This document shows, piece after piece, positions 6,976 through 7,038 of a stretch of 7,038 nucleotides of DNA (positions are counted from its first letter, which is position 1; the number at the start of each line of letters is the position of its first letter). Origin of the DNA: Betaproteobacteria bacterium (GTDB lineage Bacteria; Pseudomonadota; Gammaproteobacteria; Burkholderiales; Burkholderiaceae); assembly GCA_018969885.1 (NCBI GenBank), contig JAGWXN010000181.1, forward strand, positions 1-7,038. The letters run 5' to 3'. The notes beneath the pieces are model-generated. The model did not search any database. It was not told the DNA's origin and was given only the letters and a program-made list of their open reading frames with translations. The position numbers were made by a program, and so were the translations under genes.

Positions 6976-7038
6976 CTAGAGCAGCACGATATCGTAGTGC
7001 TCCTGCGCATAGCTGGTTTCCACCATCAGCGAGATCTG
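6976..7038 (-). CDS. C-terminal fragment of an unrecognised minus-strand gene
   Basis: Read on the complement from the window edge, one frame is open for 20 codons and ends in TAG at 6978-6976. The residues are QISLMVETSYAQEHYDIVLL. Codon choice (CTG, GTG, ACC, AGC, CAG) looks like the other genes, and the composition looks like a real protein end. I cannot assign a family. The gene would converge on the AhpD-like gene with a 24-base gap. Another minus frame is also open across this short stretch, so the call is tentative. Confidence 0.4.
   Translation of the reverse strand, partial: QISLMVETSYAQEHYDIVLL
6979..7002. repeat. Imperfect 24-bp palindrome with a perfect 10-bp core
   Basis: GAGCA at 6979-6983 pairs with TGCTC at 6998-7002. 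The core ACGATATCGT (6986-6995) is a perfect palindrome, and two mismatched pairs separate the arms from the core. It lies at the very end of the putative minus-strand reading frame. There is no T-run after it on either strand and no loop at the centre, so it is not a classical intrinsic terminator. It could be a chance coding palindrome or a weak transcription barrier between convergent genes. Confidence 0.45.

Noticed and set aside
1..7038. Mobile element, CRISPR, defence island, phage or RNA gene content
   Set aside because: The window is filled by housekeeping-type genes with uniform composition and very short gaps. I saw no repeat array, transposase, integrase, tRNA cloverleaf or rRNA segment on either strand.

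Overview
The window is a GC-rich (roughly low-to-mid 60s % by eye), densely coded chromosomal segment of a Gram-negative proteobacterium, most likely a betaproteobacterium. Three things point there. The DnaE N-terminus and PHP region read like the Burkholderiales-type replicative polymerase. A lipid A flippase (MsbA) follows it directly, which implies an outer membrane with LPS. Base and codon use are uniform across all genes. The group assignment comes from remembered family sequences, not from a search.

Layout from left to right: (1) bases 1-75 hold the last 24 codons of a plus-strand gene, possibly a flavodoxin / NAD(P)H-dependent oxidoreductase. (2) Bases 88-957, minus strand, encode a ten-helix EamA/DMT-family transporter, convergent with the first fragment. 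(3) Bases 958-1125 are a 168-bp divergent intergenic region that must hold the start signals of both the transporter and dnaE. (4) Bases 1126-4590 encode the full-length DNA polymerase III alpha subunit. (5) Bases 4577-6364 encode the lipid A exporter MsbA and overlap the end of dnaE by 14 bp. (6) Bases 6361-6951 encode an AhpD-like peroxidase-related protein that overlaps msbA by an ATGA. (7) After a 24-bp G-rich gap, the last 63 bases look like the C-terminus of a convergent minus-strand gene that I do not recognise.

The central unit is the overlapping array dnaE-msbA-ahpD-like gene, almost certainly one transcript with coupled translation. It joins chromosome replication, outer-membrane lipid export and a small thiol redox protein of unknown substrate. 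The functions are not obviously one pathway, so the link may be shared growth-linked expression.

I found no mobile element, CRISPR array, phage gene, RNA gene, toxin-antitoxin or defence system. This looks like ordinary core chromosome, and I do not claim a new system. The points worth a second look are modest: the dnaE start, a His in the MsbA A-loop, the degenerate PHP site of DnaE, and the uncharacterised CXXC protein coupled to msbA.
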